64,000 nt of DNA, taken from the NCBI GenBank assembly GCA_023433505.1, contig JAEZCO010000058.1, forward strand, positions 1-64,000, given 5' to 3'. The notes beneath the pieces were generated by a model. That model was not told where the DNA came from. It did no database searches and worked only from the letters and a program-made list of their open reading frames with translations. Of this stretch, positions 26,130 through 34,603 are shown one piece after another. Each line of letters begins with the position of its first letter. Positions within the stretch are counted from its first letter, which is position 1. This stretch comes from Bacillota bacterium (GTDB lineage: Bacteria; Bacillota; Clostridia; Acetivibrionales; DTU013). A program made the translations under genes and the position numbers.

Positions 26130-28565
26130 ATGTACACAGCTCATTACAGGAAAAGTGACAAGGAACACCAATCAGTAAAAGATCATTTAATTAATGTGTC
26201 CCATTACTGTAGAGACTATGGAAAAAGCACGAAAATAGAAAAATTGTCTGAACTGGTCGGATTACTCCATGATATGGGGAAACTGTGTGATGATTTTCAG
26301 GAATATATCAAGCTTGCTATAGAGCATGAGGAGAAAGGAACACTGGCTGAATGGAAAAAGTCCTTCCAGACCGTTGACCATGGAAAAGCCGGTGGGATGT
26401 ACATATACCGCAAGTACCATTATAGGGATAGCTATGCAAGAATAACAACTGAAATAATTGCAATGGTGGTATGTTATCATCATGGTGGTCTACATGATTA
26501 TATTACTTTTGATTGCAAGACTCCTTTACTAGATCGATTTGAACATAGTGAGCAGAATTCTTCGTATCAGCAGGCAACAGAAAGATTCTTTCAACAGGTA
26601 GCCGATGAAAAATATATTGAAAACATGTTTTTTGAAGCATGCAAAGAAATTAAGAATCTGTATGAGAAGATAGCTGAAAATAAACTGCCTATCTTTTTTT
26701 CAATACATTTATTAATCAAACAATTATATAGCATATTGATTGATGCCGACAGATATGATACTTATTTGTTTATGGATAATAAGCCGGAGGATCCTCCAAT
26801 TAAAACGAAGGCATTGTGGGAGCAGTATTCTGAATTAATGCATGATAAAATATTAGAGTTTAAAAGGGCAGAGACCAAATCTCCTCTTGAAGAAAAAATT
26901 AAACACCTCAGGCTTGAAATTTCAGATGCATGTGCGGATTTTTATGATAAAGGGACTGGGGTTTATACTTTAACTGTGCCCACTGGGGGTGGGAAAACTT
27001 TATCCAGCCTCAGATTTGCCTTGAAACACGCAGCGGAAAAAGGCAAAAAGAGAATAATATACATTCTTCCTTTTACAACAATCATTGAGCAGAATGCTCA
27101 AGAGGTACGTACTGTTCTAAAATGTAACGAATATTTATTGGAACACCATTCAAATGTTATTCACGACAATGATGATGAAAGCGAAAACAATTATAGACTA
27201 TTAACCCAGAGATGGGATAGTCCAATCATTTTCACAACAATGGTGCAGTTCCTTGATACTATCTATGCAGGCGGGACGCAAGCATTGAGGAGAATGCATA
27301 ATCTATCCGATTCCATACTGATATTTGATGAAATTCAGGCTATACCCATAAAATGCATTTCCTTATTCAATAGTGCAATAAATTATTTTAGTAAAATATG
27401 TAATACCACAGTAATTCTTTGTTCGGCAACGCAACCTAATCTTTCAGAAACAATGATCCCCTTGTTAAAAGATAACGAAGGAGAAATGATCCCGGATCTG
27501 CTGAAAAAATTCAGAGAATTCAAACGGATGAAAGTCGTTGATAAAAGGCTTAATGGAGGTTATTCATATGAAATGTTAGGCAATTTTGCCTATGAGTTGA
27601 AAGAAAATCTAACAAGTATTTTGATTGTTTTAAATACGAAAACTTGTGCAGAAAAAACATATGAAGAGCTGAAAAAGAGAAATGGTAAGAAGGAACACAA
27701 GATTTTTTATTTGAGCACAAACCTTTGTCCTGCACACAGGAAAAAAATTATAAAAGTAATAAAGCGCCTTTTAAAACGCAAAAAATCGGTAATATGTATC
27801 AGTACTCAGCTAATAGAAGCAGGGATCGACATTAGCTTTGAATGTGTTATCCGGCATTTGGCAGGACTGGATTCTGTTGCCCAAGCAACTGGTCGGGGCA
27901 ACAGGCATGGTGAGGGTGAAATTAAGATATCCTATATCATTAACCTTCGTGATGAAATGCTGGGAAGCCTTAAAGAAATTGAATTGGGAGAAAAGCATAC
28001 GGCTGAGATTCTGAATGAATACGGAAGAAACAAAGAAAGATTTGATAATGATTTGCTTTCGCCAGCCGCAATCAAGCGATATTACAACTATTATTATGCT
28101 GACCCCAGCATTGCTAAGCTGATGAATTATCCGGTTAAAATAAAGGAACAGAATATGAATACTGATATTTATAAAATGCTGGCCGGAGCAGTTCCTAACA
28201 AAATAGCTTATCAAGATAAATTAGGCAAGGAATGCGAGTTAACCTTTAATTTTATGTTTGAAACGGCAGGCAAACATTTTCAAGTTATTGATGATTTGAC
28301 GACCTCTGTTCTTGTTCCTTATGGCAAAGGTAAAAAGATAATAGCTGATCTTTTTGGTTCGAAATCCTTCGAGGAAAAGATTAAAAATCTCAAGTTTGTT
28401 CAGCAGTATTCAGTAAACATTTATAAAGATCAAATGGATAAACTGATAAGGGAGAAGGCATTTGAATTATCGGAAATACCGGGGATATATGTCTTGAAAG
28501 ACGGTTATTATGATAAAAAGCTTGGTGTGATTACAGAAAAGAAAATGGACTTCATGGACGTGTAA
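26130..28565 (+). CDS. cas3: CRISPR-associated nuclease/helicase Cas3
   Basis: 811 residues. Cas3 is the effector that Cascade recruits to unwind and degrade target DNA. An N-terminal HD nuclease (GLLHDMGKL, CYHHGGLHDY) is followed by superfamily 2 helicase motifs: TVPTGGGKTLSSL (Walker A), IFDEIQAIP (DExH-type variant DEIQ), LCSATQP and QATGRGNRHGEG (motif VI). No inactivating change is visible. It is the first cas gene, AT-richer than the upstream housekeeping genes. The 341-bp gap behind it, unusual for type I-C, holds the small-RNA module. Confidence 0.96.
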   Translation: MYTAHYRKSDKEHQSVKDHLINVSHYCRDYGKSTKIEKLSELVGLLHDMGKLCDDFQEYIKLAIEHEEKGTLAEWKKSFQTVDHGKAGGMYIYRKYHYRDSYARITTEIIAMVVCYHHGGLHDYITFDCKTPLLDRFEHSEQNSSYQQATERFFQQVADEKYIENMFFEACKEIKNLYEKIAENKLPIFFSIHLLIKQLYSILIDADRYDTYLFMDNKPEDPPIKTKALWEQYSELMHDKILEFKRAETKSPLEEKIKHLRLEISDACADFYDKGTGVYTLTVPTGGGKTLSSLRFALKHAAEKGKKRIIYILPFTTIIEQNAQEVRTVLKCNEYLLEHHSNVIHDNDDESENNYRLLTQRWDSPIIFTTMVQFLDTIYAGGTQALRRMHNLSDSILIFDEIQAIPIKCISLFNSAINYFSKICNTTVILCSATQPNLSETMIPLLKDNEGEMIPDLLKKFREFKRMKVVDKRLNGGYSYEMLGNFAYELKENLTSILIVLNTKTCAEKTYEELKKRNGKKEHKIFYLSTNLCPAHRKKIIKVIKRLLKRKKSVICISTQLIEAGIDISFECVIRHLAGLDSVAQATGRGNRHGEGEIKISYIINLRDEMLGSLKEIELGEKHTAEILNEYGRNKERFDNDLLSPAAIKRYYNYYYADPSIAKLMNYPVKIKEQNMNTDIYKMLAGAVPNKIAYQDKLGKECELTFNFMFETAGKHFQVIDDLTTSVLVPYGKGKKIIADLFGSKSFEEKIKNLKFVQQYSVNIYKDQMDKLIREKAFELSEIPGIYVLKDGYYDKKLGVITEKKMDFMDV

Positions 28566-28569
28566 GACG

Positions 28570-28658
28570 AACGCCTTAGCTAAGGTATTTAGCTAAGGCG
28601 TTTCTGGAACCTCGGGGCAAATAACAATTTTATAATTTCAATCCACATAATAATATGA
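28570..28658 (-). ncRNA. Candidate crRNA-like regulatory RNA (CreA/CreR type)
   Basis: Minus-strand RNA predicted from the promoter at 28665-28693. Near its 5' end is GTGGATTGAAAT (plus 28635-28646), identical to the last 12 nt of the CRISPR repeat and therefore to a crRNA 5' handle. A 32-nt spacer-like segment follows (28603-28634, beginning TATAAAATTGTTATTT). Then comes a perfect hairpin with 14-bp arms AACGCCTTAGCTAA/TTAGCTAAGGCGTT (28570-28602) in place of a second repeat. The first 16 nt match 28748-28763 at 15 positions, the mismatch being at position 6. The hairpin could also end cas3 transcription on the plus strand. The RNA itself is predicted, not observed. Confidence 0.65.
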
Positions 28659-28664
28659 CAATTT

Positions 28665-28693
28665 ATTATATCGCATAAGGGAAAATATGTAAA
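28665..28693 (-). promoter_or_regulatory. Promoter of the crRNA-like RNA
   Basis: On the minus strand TTTACA (plus 28688-28693), 17 bp, then perfect TATAAT (plus 28665-28670). The start of transcription would fall near 28658, a dozen bases before the handle-like sequence. Confidence 0.7.
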
Positions 28694-28727
28694 ATATATA
28701 TTTGAGGTTATCTATAAGTCACATGGA

Positions 28728-28763
28728 TATAATCAATAGAATATATTAAATAACAATATTATA
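28728..28763 (+). promoter_or_regulatory. Plus-strand -10 and overlapping target of the crRNA-like RNA
   Basis: TATAAT at 28728-28733 with no good -35 at 17 bp. About 15 bp downstream, 28748-28763 reads AAATAACAATATTATA, the complement of the seed of the minus-strand RNA except at one base. On the guide-like strand the three bases before the match are TTA, one base from the TTC motif usual for type I-C. Bound Cascade would sit on the start of the transcript leading to the mini-ORF and, further on, cas5c. Confidence 0.55.
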
Positions 28764-28777
28764 TAAGGAGAAATTAT

Positions 28778-28810
28778 ATGAATAAGTATTATTATATAGA
28801 TACGAGTTGA
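28778..28810 (+). other. 10-codon mini-ORF with strong ribosome site and following hairpin
   Basis: AAGGAG (28765-28770), 7 nt, ATG 28778, then MNKYYYIDTS and TGA. The codons include three successive TAT and an ATA, a codon read by a minor tRNA. The hairpin GGAGAG-TTTG-CTCTCC (28816-28831) follows 5 bp after the stop. The layout (ribosome site, tiny ORF with a minor codon, stable hairpin) resembles CreT RNA toxins that sequester tRNA; this is an inference by architecture only. Confidence 0.5.
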
Positions 28811-28906
28811 TAAGTGGAGAGTTTGCTCTCCCTTCATAAGATGAGCCTAAAATTTTTTGTACAGATTTCTTAAAATGTACCAGGAATATGTTGAAAGGAG
28901 CAGGCT

Positions 28907-29635
28907 ATGGAAAATGCAATTACATTCAAAGTAATTGGCAGATATGCACTTTTTACAGATCCATTGACAAAAATTGGCGGGGAGAAATGCTCGCTTATGA
29001 TTCCAACCTATCAGGCGTTAAAAGGGATAACTGAATCTGTCTATTGGAAGCCCAGCATTGTTTGGCTCATTGACAAAGTACGCATCATGAGGTCAATACG
29101 AACGGAGTCCAAGGGTATTCGCCCAATTAAATACAGCGGAGGGAACGACCTTTCAATGTATACATATTTGAGCGATGTAGAATATCATGTTAAAGCTCAC
29201 TTTGAGTTTAATGAGCAACGGCCTGAATTGAAACATGATTGGAATGAAAATAAGCATTACTTCATCGCAAAAAGGTGTATTAGCAAAGGTGGACGCAGGG
29301 ATATATTTTTAGGAACAAGAGAGTGTCAAGGTTATGTTGTACCATGCAATTTCATGGATGACGAGGGATATTACGACAATATGGGAGAAATGGAATTCGG
29401 ATTCCAGTATCATTCATTAAGTTATCCCGATGAAAATGGTAAAGGTGAAATAACGACTAACTTCTGGTACCCCAAAATGGAAAACGGGGTTATAAATTTT
29501 TGTAGGCCGGAGGAGTGCCCTAAAAGACATCTAATCAGGGAAATGAAAGCGAAGCAATTTGATGAAGATAATTTTAGTGGTACTGAGGAAGCGGAGCTCC
29601 TTGAAGGATTTGAAACCCAGGAGGCGAATAAATGA
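28907..29635 (+). CDS. cas5c: Type I-C Cascade subunit and crRNA endonuclease Cas5c
   Basis: 242 residues. In type I-C, which lacks Cas6, Cas5c cuts the pre-crRNA at the repeat hairpin and stays bound to the 5' handle. The RAMP start FKVIGRYALFTDPLTKIGGE and the segment GLVPCNF-like (GYVVPCNFMDDEGYYDNMGEMEFGF split over about residues 145-170) fit the family. AAAGGAG precedes ATG 28907. It overlaps cas8c by 4 bp. Confidence 0.93.
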   Translation: MENAITFKVIGRYALFTDPLTKIGGEKCSLMIPTYQALKGITESVYWKPSIVWLIDKVRIMRSIRTESKGIRPIKYSGGNDLSMYTYLSDVEYHVKAHFEFNEQRPELKHDWNENKHYFIAKRCISKGGRRDIFLGTRECQGYVVPCNFMDDEGYYDNMGEMEFGFQYHSLSYPDENGKGEITTNFWYPKMENGVINFCRPEECPKRHLIREMKAKQFDEDNFSGTEEAELLEGFETQEANK

Positions 29636-31515
29636 GCTGGATGAATATGCTTTATGAAACCTATGAGAATGCAATGAAAGGTGATATAGAGGGGATAGAA
29701 CCGCAACTGCTGCCAATTGCACATACGACCCAAAATGCAGATATTGAAGTATCAATTGATGAGGATGGCAATTTTATTGAAAGTTATCCAGTCGAAGATA
29801 ATAAAGAAACGATAATACCTTGCTCAGAGGCTTCTGCCAGCAGATCTGGCTCTAATCCGGTCAATCATCCCTTATTTGACAAGCTCCAATATCTTGCGGG
29901 AGATTATACAACCTTTGGGGGAGAAAAAGCCTCTCATTTCCACAAGAAGTATATGGGAGAGTTAGGCGAATGGTGTGATTCCAACAATCAGGTCAAGGCA
30001 ATTTATAAATATTTGCAGAAGGGTTGCCTGATATCAGATTTAGTAAAAGATGGAACATTGATTTGTGATGATACCAACAAGCTGCTCAAAAAGTGGACAG
30101 GTAGTAAAGTGGATACTCCAAGGATATTTAAAGCGGTGATTGGTGAGCAGAGCGATGCTTTTGTGAGATTTAGGGTATCTGGAGGGATTGATGGTGTAAC
30201 AGCTGTCTGGCAAAATAAACATGTACAAAAAGATTATATTAATTATTATTTAGGTAAACAAGGAGACAAAGCATTTTGTTATGTCACCGGAAATATCATT
30301 CCATGTTCTACCAATCATCCCTACAAGATAAGAAATACTGGTGACAAGGCAAAGTTAATTTCAGCAAACGATGATACAGGATTTACTTTCAGAGGCCGTT
30401 TTACAGAGGCGCAGCAAGCCGTACAAATAGGTTATGATGTCTCACAAAAAGCACACAATGCCTTGAAGTGGCTTATAAAAAAGCAGGGCAGGCGATTTGG
30501 CGATAAAGTTTTTCTATTATGGGGGACAAATAGTGAGAAAACACTTAATGTAACTCATGATACTGTTGATATATGTGACTTAGAGTCAGGAAACGCTACT
30601 TATACAAAAGAGGAAATAGCAGAGCGTTTCAATAAAGCTATTGCAGGCTACAGTGCAGAAATCAGCAATAAAACAAACCTTGCGCTAATCGGTCTAGATT
30701 CTGCAACCACAGGTAGATTATCAATCACCTTTTACCGTGAATTTCATGGAGTACAGGGAAATGAGCTCATCAAAAGAGTGGAAAAATGGCATAGCGATTG
30801 TAAATGGCACCATCGGTACAAAAGTAAAGATGGAAAGTTTATTCCTTTTGAGGGTGCTCCTTCGCCGGAGGATATTGCTTTGGTGACTTATGGCACGGAG
30901 CAGAACGGTTTTATAAAAGCAAATGACAGAGTAGTTGGTACGATAGTGGAAAGACTTTTACCCTGTATCAGTGACGGTGCCAGACTGCCGTTAGATATTA
31001 TGATGACAGCAGTCAAAAAATGTTTCCACCCTCAAAATTACCAGGAGATTTACAATTGGAATAAGGTTTTAAGCATAACATGTTCTTTGGTAAAAAAACA
31101 TTATTTGGAAAAAGGAGAGAGATGGAGTATGGAGCTAAACTTAGATACCGATGACATTAACTACAATTGCGGAAGATTATTGGCGGTGGCGCATGAGATT
31201 GAAAGGAGAGCATTGTGGCTAGAGAACGATAATAAAGAAGGTACTACAAAAATACGAGATACAAATGCAATCAGGTATTTCACTAAATTCACATTACACC
31301 CGTGCATAACCTGGGGCATCATCTCTGACAGGCTAATACCTTATATAGAGAAGCTGGGCGAAAAAGGGAATGATTTATACAAAATGAAGCAGGAAATTTC
31401 AGTGAAAATTCATCCAGAGAAGTTTGAAGAACTAAAAAATCTTGACGGACGTATGGCACTAGGCTTTGATGCGCAACGTTACTATATTTACAATTTCTTT
31501 AAAAAGAGCGAATAA
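29632..31515 (+). CDS. cas8c: Type I-C Cascade large subunit Cas8c
   Basis: 627 residues, normal Cas8c size. The large subunit recognises the PAM and recruits Cas3. Diagnostic segments include NHPLFDKLQYLAGDY, FRVSGGIDGVTAVW, FCYVTGNIIPCSTNHPYKIR and GLDSATTGRLSITFYREFHG, shared across Cas8c/Csd1 proteins. Start within the ATGA overlap with cas5c. An internal start for a small Cas11c subunit is expected in this family; I did not assign it. Confidence 0.94.
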   Translation: MSWMNMLYETYENAMKGDIEGIEPQLLPIAHTTQNADIEVSIDEDGNFIESYPVEDNKETIIPCSEASASRSGSNPVNHPLFDKLQYLAGDYTTFGGEKASHFHKKYMGELGEWCDSNNQVKAIYKYLQKGCLISDLVKDGTLICDDTNKLLKKWTGSKVDTPRIFKAVIGEQSDAFVRFRVSGGIDGVTAVWQNKHVQKDYINYYLGKQGDKAFCYVTGNIIPCSTNHPYKIRNTGDKAKLISANDDTGFTFRGRFTEAQQAVQIGYDVSQKAHNALKWLIKKQGRRFGDKVFLLWGTNSEKTLNVTHDTVDICDLESGNATYTKEEIAERFNKAIAGYSAEISNKTNLALIGLDSATTGRLSITFYREFHGVQGNELIKRVEKWHSDCKWHHRYKSKDGKFIPFEGAPSPEDIALVTYGTEQNGFIKANDRVVGTIVERLLPCISDGARLPLDIMMTAVKKCFHPQNYQEIYNWNKVLSITCSLVKKHYLEKGERWSMELNLDTDDINYNCGRLLAVAHEIERRALWLENDNKEGTTKIRDTNAIRYFTKFTLHPCITWGIISDRLIPYIEKLGEKGNDLYKMKQEISVKIHPEKFEELKNLDGRMALGFDAQRYYIYNFFKKSE

Positions 31516-31534
31516 AAAATAGGAGGTATTGAAG

Positions 31535-32440
31535 ATGGGTATTCTGAAAAATAAGATTGATTTTGTAGTTGTAATTTCGGTATCAAATGCTAACCCCAAT
31601 GGAGACCCGCTAAACGGGAATATGCCTAGAACTACATATGATGGATATGGAGAAATATCAGACGTGTGTTTGAAGAGGAAGATAAGAAACCGACTTATGG
31701 ATATGGGAGAACAGATTTTTGTTCAATCGGATGATAAAAATGTAGACGGATATGGTAGTTTGAGGGAAAGGGCAAAAGGAAATTCGGATTTAGTGGCCGC
31801 TGAGAAGGCCAAAGATAGTGAGGGATTCGCTAAAATTGCCTGTGCAAGCTGGGCTGATGTGAGAAGTTTTGGACAGGTGTTCGCTTTTAAAGGGGAGAAG
31901 GATGACAAAAATGGTGGCGTATCTGTTGGAATAAGAGGTCCGGTATCTATACACACTGCTTTTAGCGAAGATACTGTCGATGTCACGAGCATTCAGATAA
32001 CCAAAAGCGTAAATAATGAGCCAAACGAAAAATCAAAGAAAAGCTCTGATACGATGGGCATGAAACATCGCATTGATTTTGGGGTTTACCGTATCAAAGG
32101 TAGTATCAATGTTCAACTTGCAGAGAAAACAGGGTTTACAGAGGAGGATTCTCAAAAAATAAAAGAGGCATTAAGGACCATCTTTATTAATGATTGCTCT
32201 TCGGCTCGACCGGACGGAAGTATGGAGGTTCATAAACTATATTGGTGGACACATAATAACAAAATAGGCCAATACTCATCTGCGAAGGTTCATGAGTGCA
32301 TAAAGATAGAAAGAAAAATTAGTAGTGTTGATAGTGAAGAAAAGAAAGTGGAACGTGAACGGCCAACTTTAATGAATACTTACATAATAAGGTCGGAGAA
32401 TCTTGAAGGATTAAAACTTGATGAATATGATGGAATATAA
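31535..32440 (+). CDS. cas7c: Type I-C Cascade backbone subunit Cas7c
   Basis: 301 residues. Cas7c (Csd2) polymerises along the crRNA spacer. The N-terminal VVISVSNANPNGDPLNGNMPR is the Csd2 signature, with RTTYDGYGEISDVCLKRKIR and MGMKHRIDFGVYRIKG. ATG 31535 is 8 nt behind AGGAGG; an in-frame TTG at 31529 is too near. Its 3' end overlaps cas4. Confidence 0.95.
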   Translation: MGILKNKIDFVVVISVSNANPNGDPLNGNMPRTTYDGYGEISDVCLKRKIRNRLMDMGEQIFVQSDDKNVDGYGSLRERAKGNSDLVAAEKAKDSEGFAKIACASWADVRSFGQVFAFKGEKDDKNGGVSVGIRGPVSIHTAFSEDTVDVTSIQITKSVNNEPNEKSKKSSDTMGMKHRIDFGVYRIKGSINVQLAEKTGFTEEDSQKIKEALRTIFINDCSSARPDGSMEVHKLYWWTHNNKIGQYSSAKVHECIKIERKISSVDSEEKKVERERPTLMNTYIIRSENLEGLKLDEYDGI

Positions 32441-33107
32441 TGAGGAGGACTATCTGAATATAGCCGGCCTGCAGCATTTTGCCTTTTGCCGCAGGCAGTG
32501 GGCGCTGATACATATCGAACAGCAATGGCAGGAAAATCTTCGTACAGTTGAGGGACAAATCCTTCATGAAAAGGCCCATGACGGATATTCGACGGAAAAG
32601 CGCGGCGATGTGATAATCTCACGTGGGATGGCGATTTTTTCGAGGACCCTTGGTATAAATGGCGTCTGTGACATCGTCGAATTTCACAAAGCAAATGATG
32701 GCGTGAAAATTATGGGCAGGGAAGGATTATACAAGCTTTTACCGGTTGAGTATAAGCGCGGAAATCCCAAGCAAGATGACTGCGACGCATTACAGCTCTG
32801 TGCACAGGCAATGTGTCTGGAAGAGATGCTTTTATGCGAGATTCCTATGGCATATATGTTTTATGGAGAGACAAATCACAGACAAAGGATCGAGCTTACG
32901 GCGGCCTTGCGGGAAAAGGTTCAATCCATGCTGGCTGAAATGCATGCCTTTTATGAAAGAAGATATACCCCAAAGGTAAAGCCTACAAAAAGTTGCAAAG
33001 CATGCTCATTGTCGGATATTTGTATACCAAAGCTTTGTAAGAACCTATCTGTTGCACAATATATCAAGAACAGCATCAACGATAATATATCGGAGGGGAT
33101 AAAATGA
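32421..33107 (+). CDS. cas4: Adaptation nuclease Cas4
   Basis: 228 residues from ATG 32421. A RecB-like nuclease with an Fe-S cluster that trims prespacers and selects PAMs. The first cluster Cys lies in HFAFCRRQW and the remaining three in CKACSLSDICIPKLC. The nuclease motif LLPVEYKRGNPKQDD (catalytic E-x-K) is intact. It overlaps cas7c at its start and cas1 (ATGA) at its end. Confidence 0.94.
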   Translation: MNMMEYNEEDYLNIAGLQHFAFCRRQWALIHIEQQWQENLRTVEGQILHEKAHDGYSTEKRGDVIISRGMAIFSRTLGINGVCDIVEFHKANDGVKIMGREGLYKLLPVEYKRGNPKQDDCDALQLCAQAMCLEEMLLCEIPMAYMFYGETNHRQRIELTAALREKVQSMLAEMHAFYERRYTPKVKPTKSCKACSLSDICIPKLCKNLSVAQYIKNSINDNISEGIK

Positions 33108-34135
33108 GAAAGCTTCTGAATACATTGTATGTGACCTCTCCTGACACATATTTGTCGCTTGACGGTGAGAATATTGTTATACAGAAAAGTGATGCGGAAT
33201 TGGCCCGTATACCGCTGCATAACGTTGAAAGCGTGATAGCTTTTGGCTATACGGGTGCAAGTCCGGCTTTGATGGGAGCATGTGCACGGAAAAATATCAG
33301 TTTATCTTTTTTAACTCAAAGTGGTAGATTTTTAGCAAGGGTTACAGGAGAAAGCAGAGGCAACGTAACCTTACGAAAGACGCAGTACCGGATATCAGAC
33401 AGTGATGCTCAGAGCGCATATATTGCAAGAAATTTTATTATCGGGAAGATTCATAATGCACGCTGGGTACTCGAAAGGGCAACAAGAGACTACGAAATGA
33501 GGTTGGATGTAGAAAAGCTTAAAAAGGTTTCACAGTATATGGCTAAATCCCTTGGCAATATTGCATCTTGTGAATGTCTTGAAGAGTTGCGAGGCTTTGA
33601 GGGTGAGGCATCAAGCCAATACTTTAGCGTATTTGACGATTTGATTTTGCAGCAAAAAGATGATTTTTTCTTTAAGACCAGGAATAAACGACCACCTCTT
33701 GATAATGTTAATGCGATGCTTTCTTTTGTCTACACACTTTTAGCACATGATGTAGCCGGAGCACTCGAAGCTATAGGACTTGATGCATATGTCGGTTTTC
33801 TCCACAGAGACAGACCGGGAAGAATATCACTTGCATTGGATCTGATGGAGGAATTGCGTTCAGTCTATGCAGATAGATTTGTGCTGTCACTGATCAACAA
33901 AAGGATTGTAAATGCAGGCGGGTTCACCCAGAAGGAAAATGGTGCCGTCGTCATGGATGATGACACTAGAAAAACAATTCTATCCGCATGGCAGGTTAAA
34001 AAGCAAGAGCAAATTATGCATCCTTTCCTTGAAGAAAAATTGGAGTGGGGACTTGTGCCATATGCACAGGCTATGCTGCTTGCAAGATATATTCGGGGAG
34101 ACCTGGATGAATATCCGCCATTTCTTTGGAAGTAG
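33104..34135 (+). CDS. cas1: Spacer integrase Cas1
   Basis: 343 residues. Metal-dependent integrase that inserts spacers with Cas2. The catalytic residues are visible: Glu in FEGEASSQYF, His in HDVAGALEAIGLDAYVGFLH and Asp in the following SLALDLMEELR. The N-terminal beta domain (MRKLLNTLYVTSPDTYLSLD) is typical of type I-C Cas1. Coupled to cas4 by a 4-bp overlap and to cas2 by 7 bp. Confidence 0.97.
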   Translation: MRKLLNTLYVTSPDTYLSLDGENIVIQKSDAELARIPLHNVESVIAFGYTGASPALMGACARKNISLSFLTQSGRFLARVTGESRGNVTLRKTQYRISDSDAQSAYIARNFIIGKIHNARWVLERATRDYEMRLDVEKLKKVSQYMAKSLGNIASCECLEELRGFEGEASSQYFSVFDDLILQQKDDFFFKTRNKRPPLDNVNAMLSFVYTLLAHDVAGALEAIGLDAYVGFLHRDRPGRISLALDLMEELRSVYADRFVLSLINKRIVNAGGFTQKENGAVVMDDDTRKTILSAWQVKKQEQIMHPFLEEKLEWGLVPYAQAMLLARYIRGDLDEYPPFLWK

Positions 34136-34142
34136 GTGAAAA

Positions 34143-34433
34143 ATGTTAGTACTGATTACCTATGATGTAAATACTGAAACTGCTGCGGGGAAAAAGCGAT
34201 TAAGACAGGTCGCAAAGCAGTGTGTAAACTATGGTCAGCGGGTGCAGCACTCTGTATTTGAATGTGTGCTGGATGCTGCCAAATGTAAGGAGGTACAACA
34301 CAAACTCGAGCAAATTATAGACAAGGATAAGGACAGCCTGCGGTTTTACTACTTGGGAAACAATTATAAAAGCAAGGTTGAACACATAGGAGCAAAAGAG
34401 AGCTTTGATATTGAGGGCACATTAATAATTTAG
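34143..34433 (+). CDS. cas2: Spacer-integration structural protein Cas2
   Basis: 96 residues. The ferredoxin-like dimer that bridges two Cas1 dimers. Starts MLVLITYDVNTETAAGKKR with the conserved Asp. GRVQHSVFE-like sequence (YGQRVQHSVFECVL) follows, and IDKDKDSLRFYYLG marks the second half. Last cas gene; the leader begins at its stop. Confidence 0.97.
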   Translation: MLVLITYDVNTETAAGKKRLRQVAKQCVNYGQRVQHSVFECVLDAAKCKEVQHKLEQIIDKDKDSLRFYYLGNNYKSKVEHIGAKESFDIEGTLII

Positions 34434-34603
34434 GTGCGAATGTGAAGCTAACATGATTTACCCGGAGCTTTCGCACCGAAATAAATGTAAAAATATCATC
34501 TTTTCTCTGAATAAATATCGCTAGTGGGCAAAATCTAATATGTCTTTTGTACTAAATTACAAATAATGCAAATGTGTATAATACTTTTTTGTGCATGTTT
34601 GCT
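34434..34603 (+). promoter_or_regulatory. CRISPR leader
   Basis: 170 bp of AT-rich non-coding DNA between cas2 and the first repeat, the expected place for the array promoter and the integration signals. The inverted pair GGTGCGAA...TTCGCACC (34434-34478) lies at its upstream end. Confidence 0.75.
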
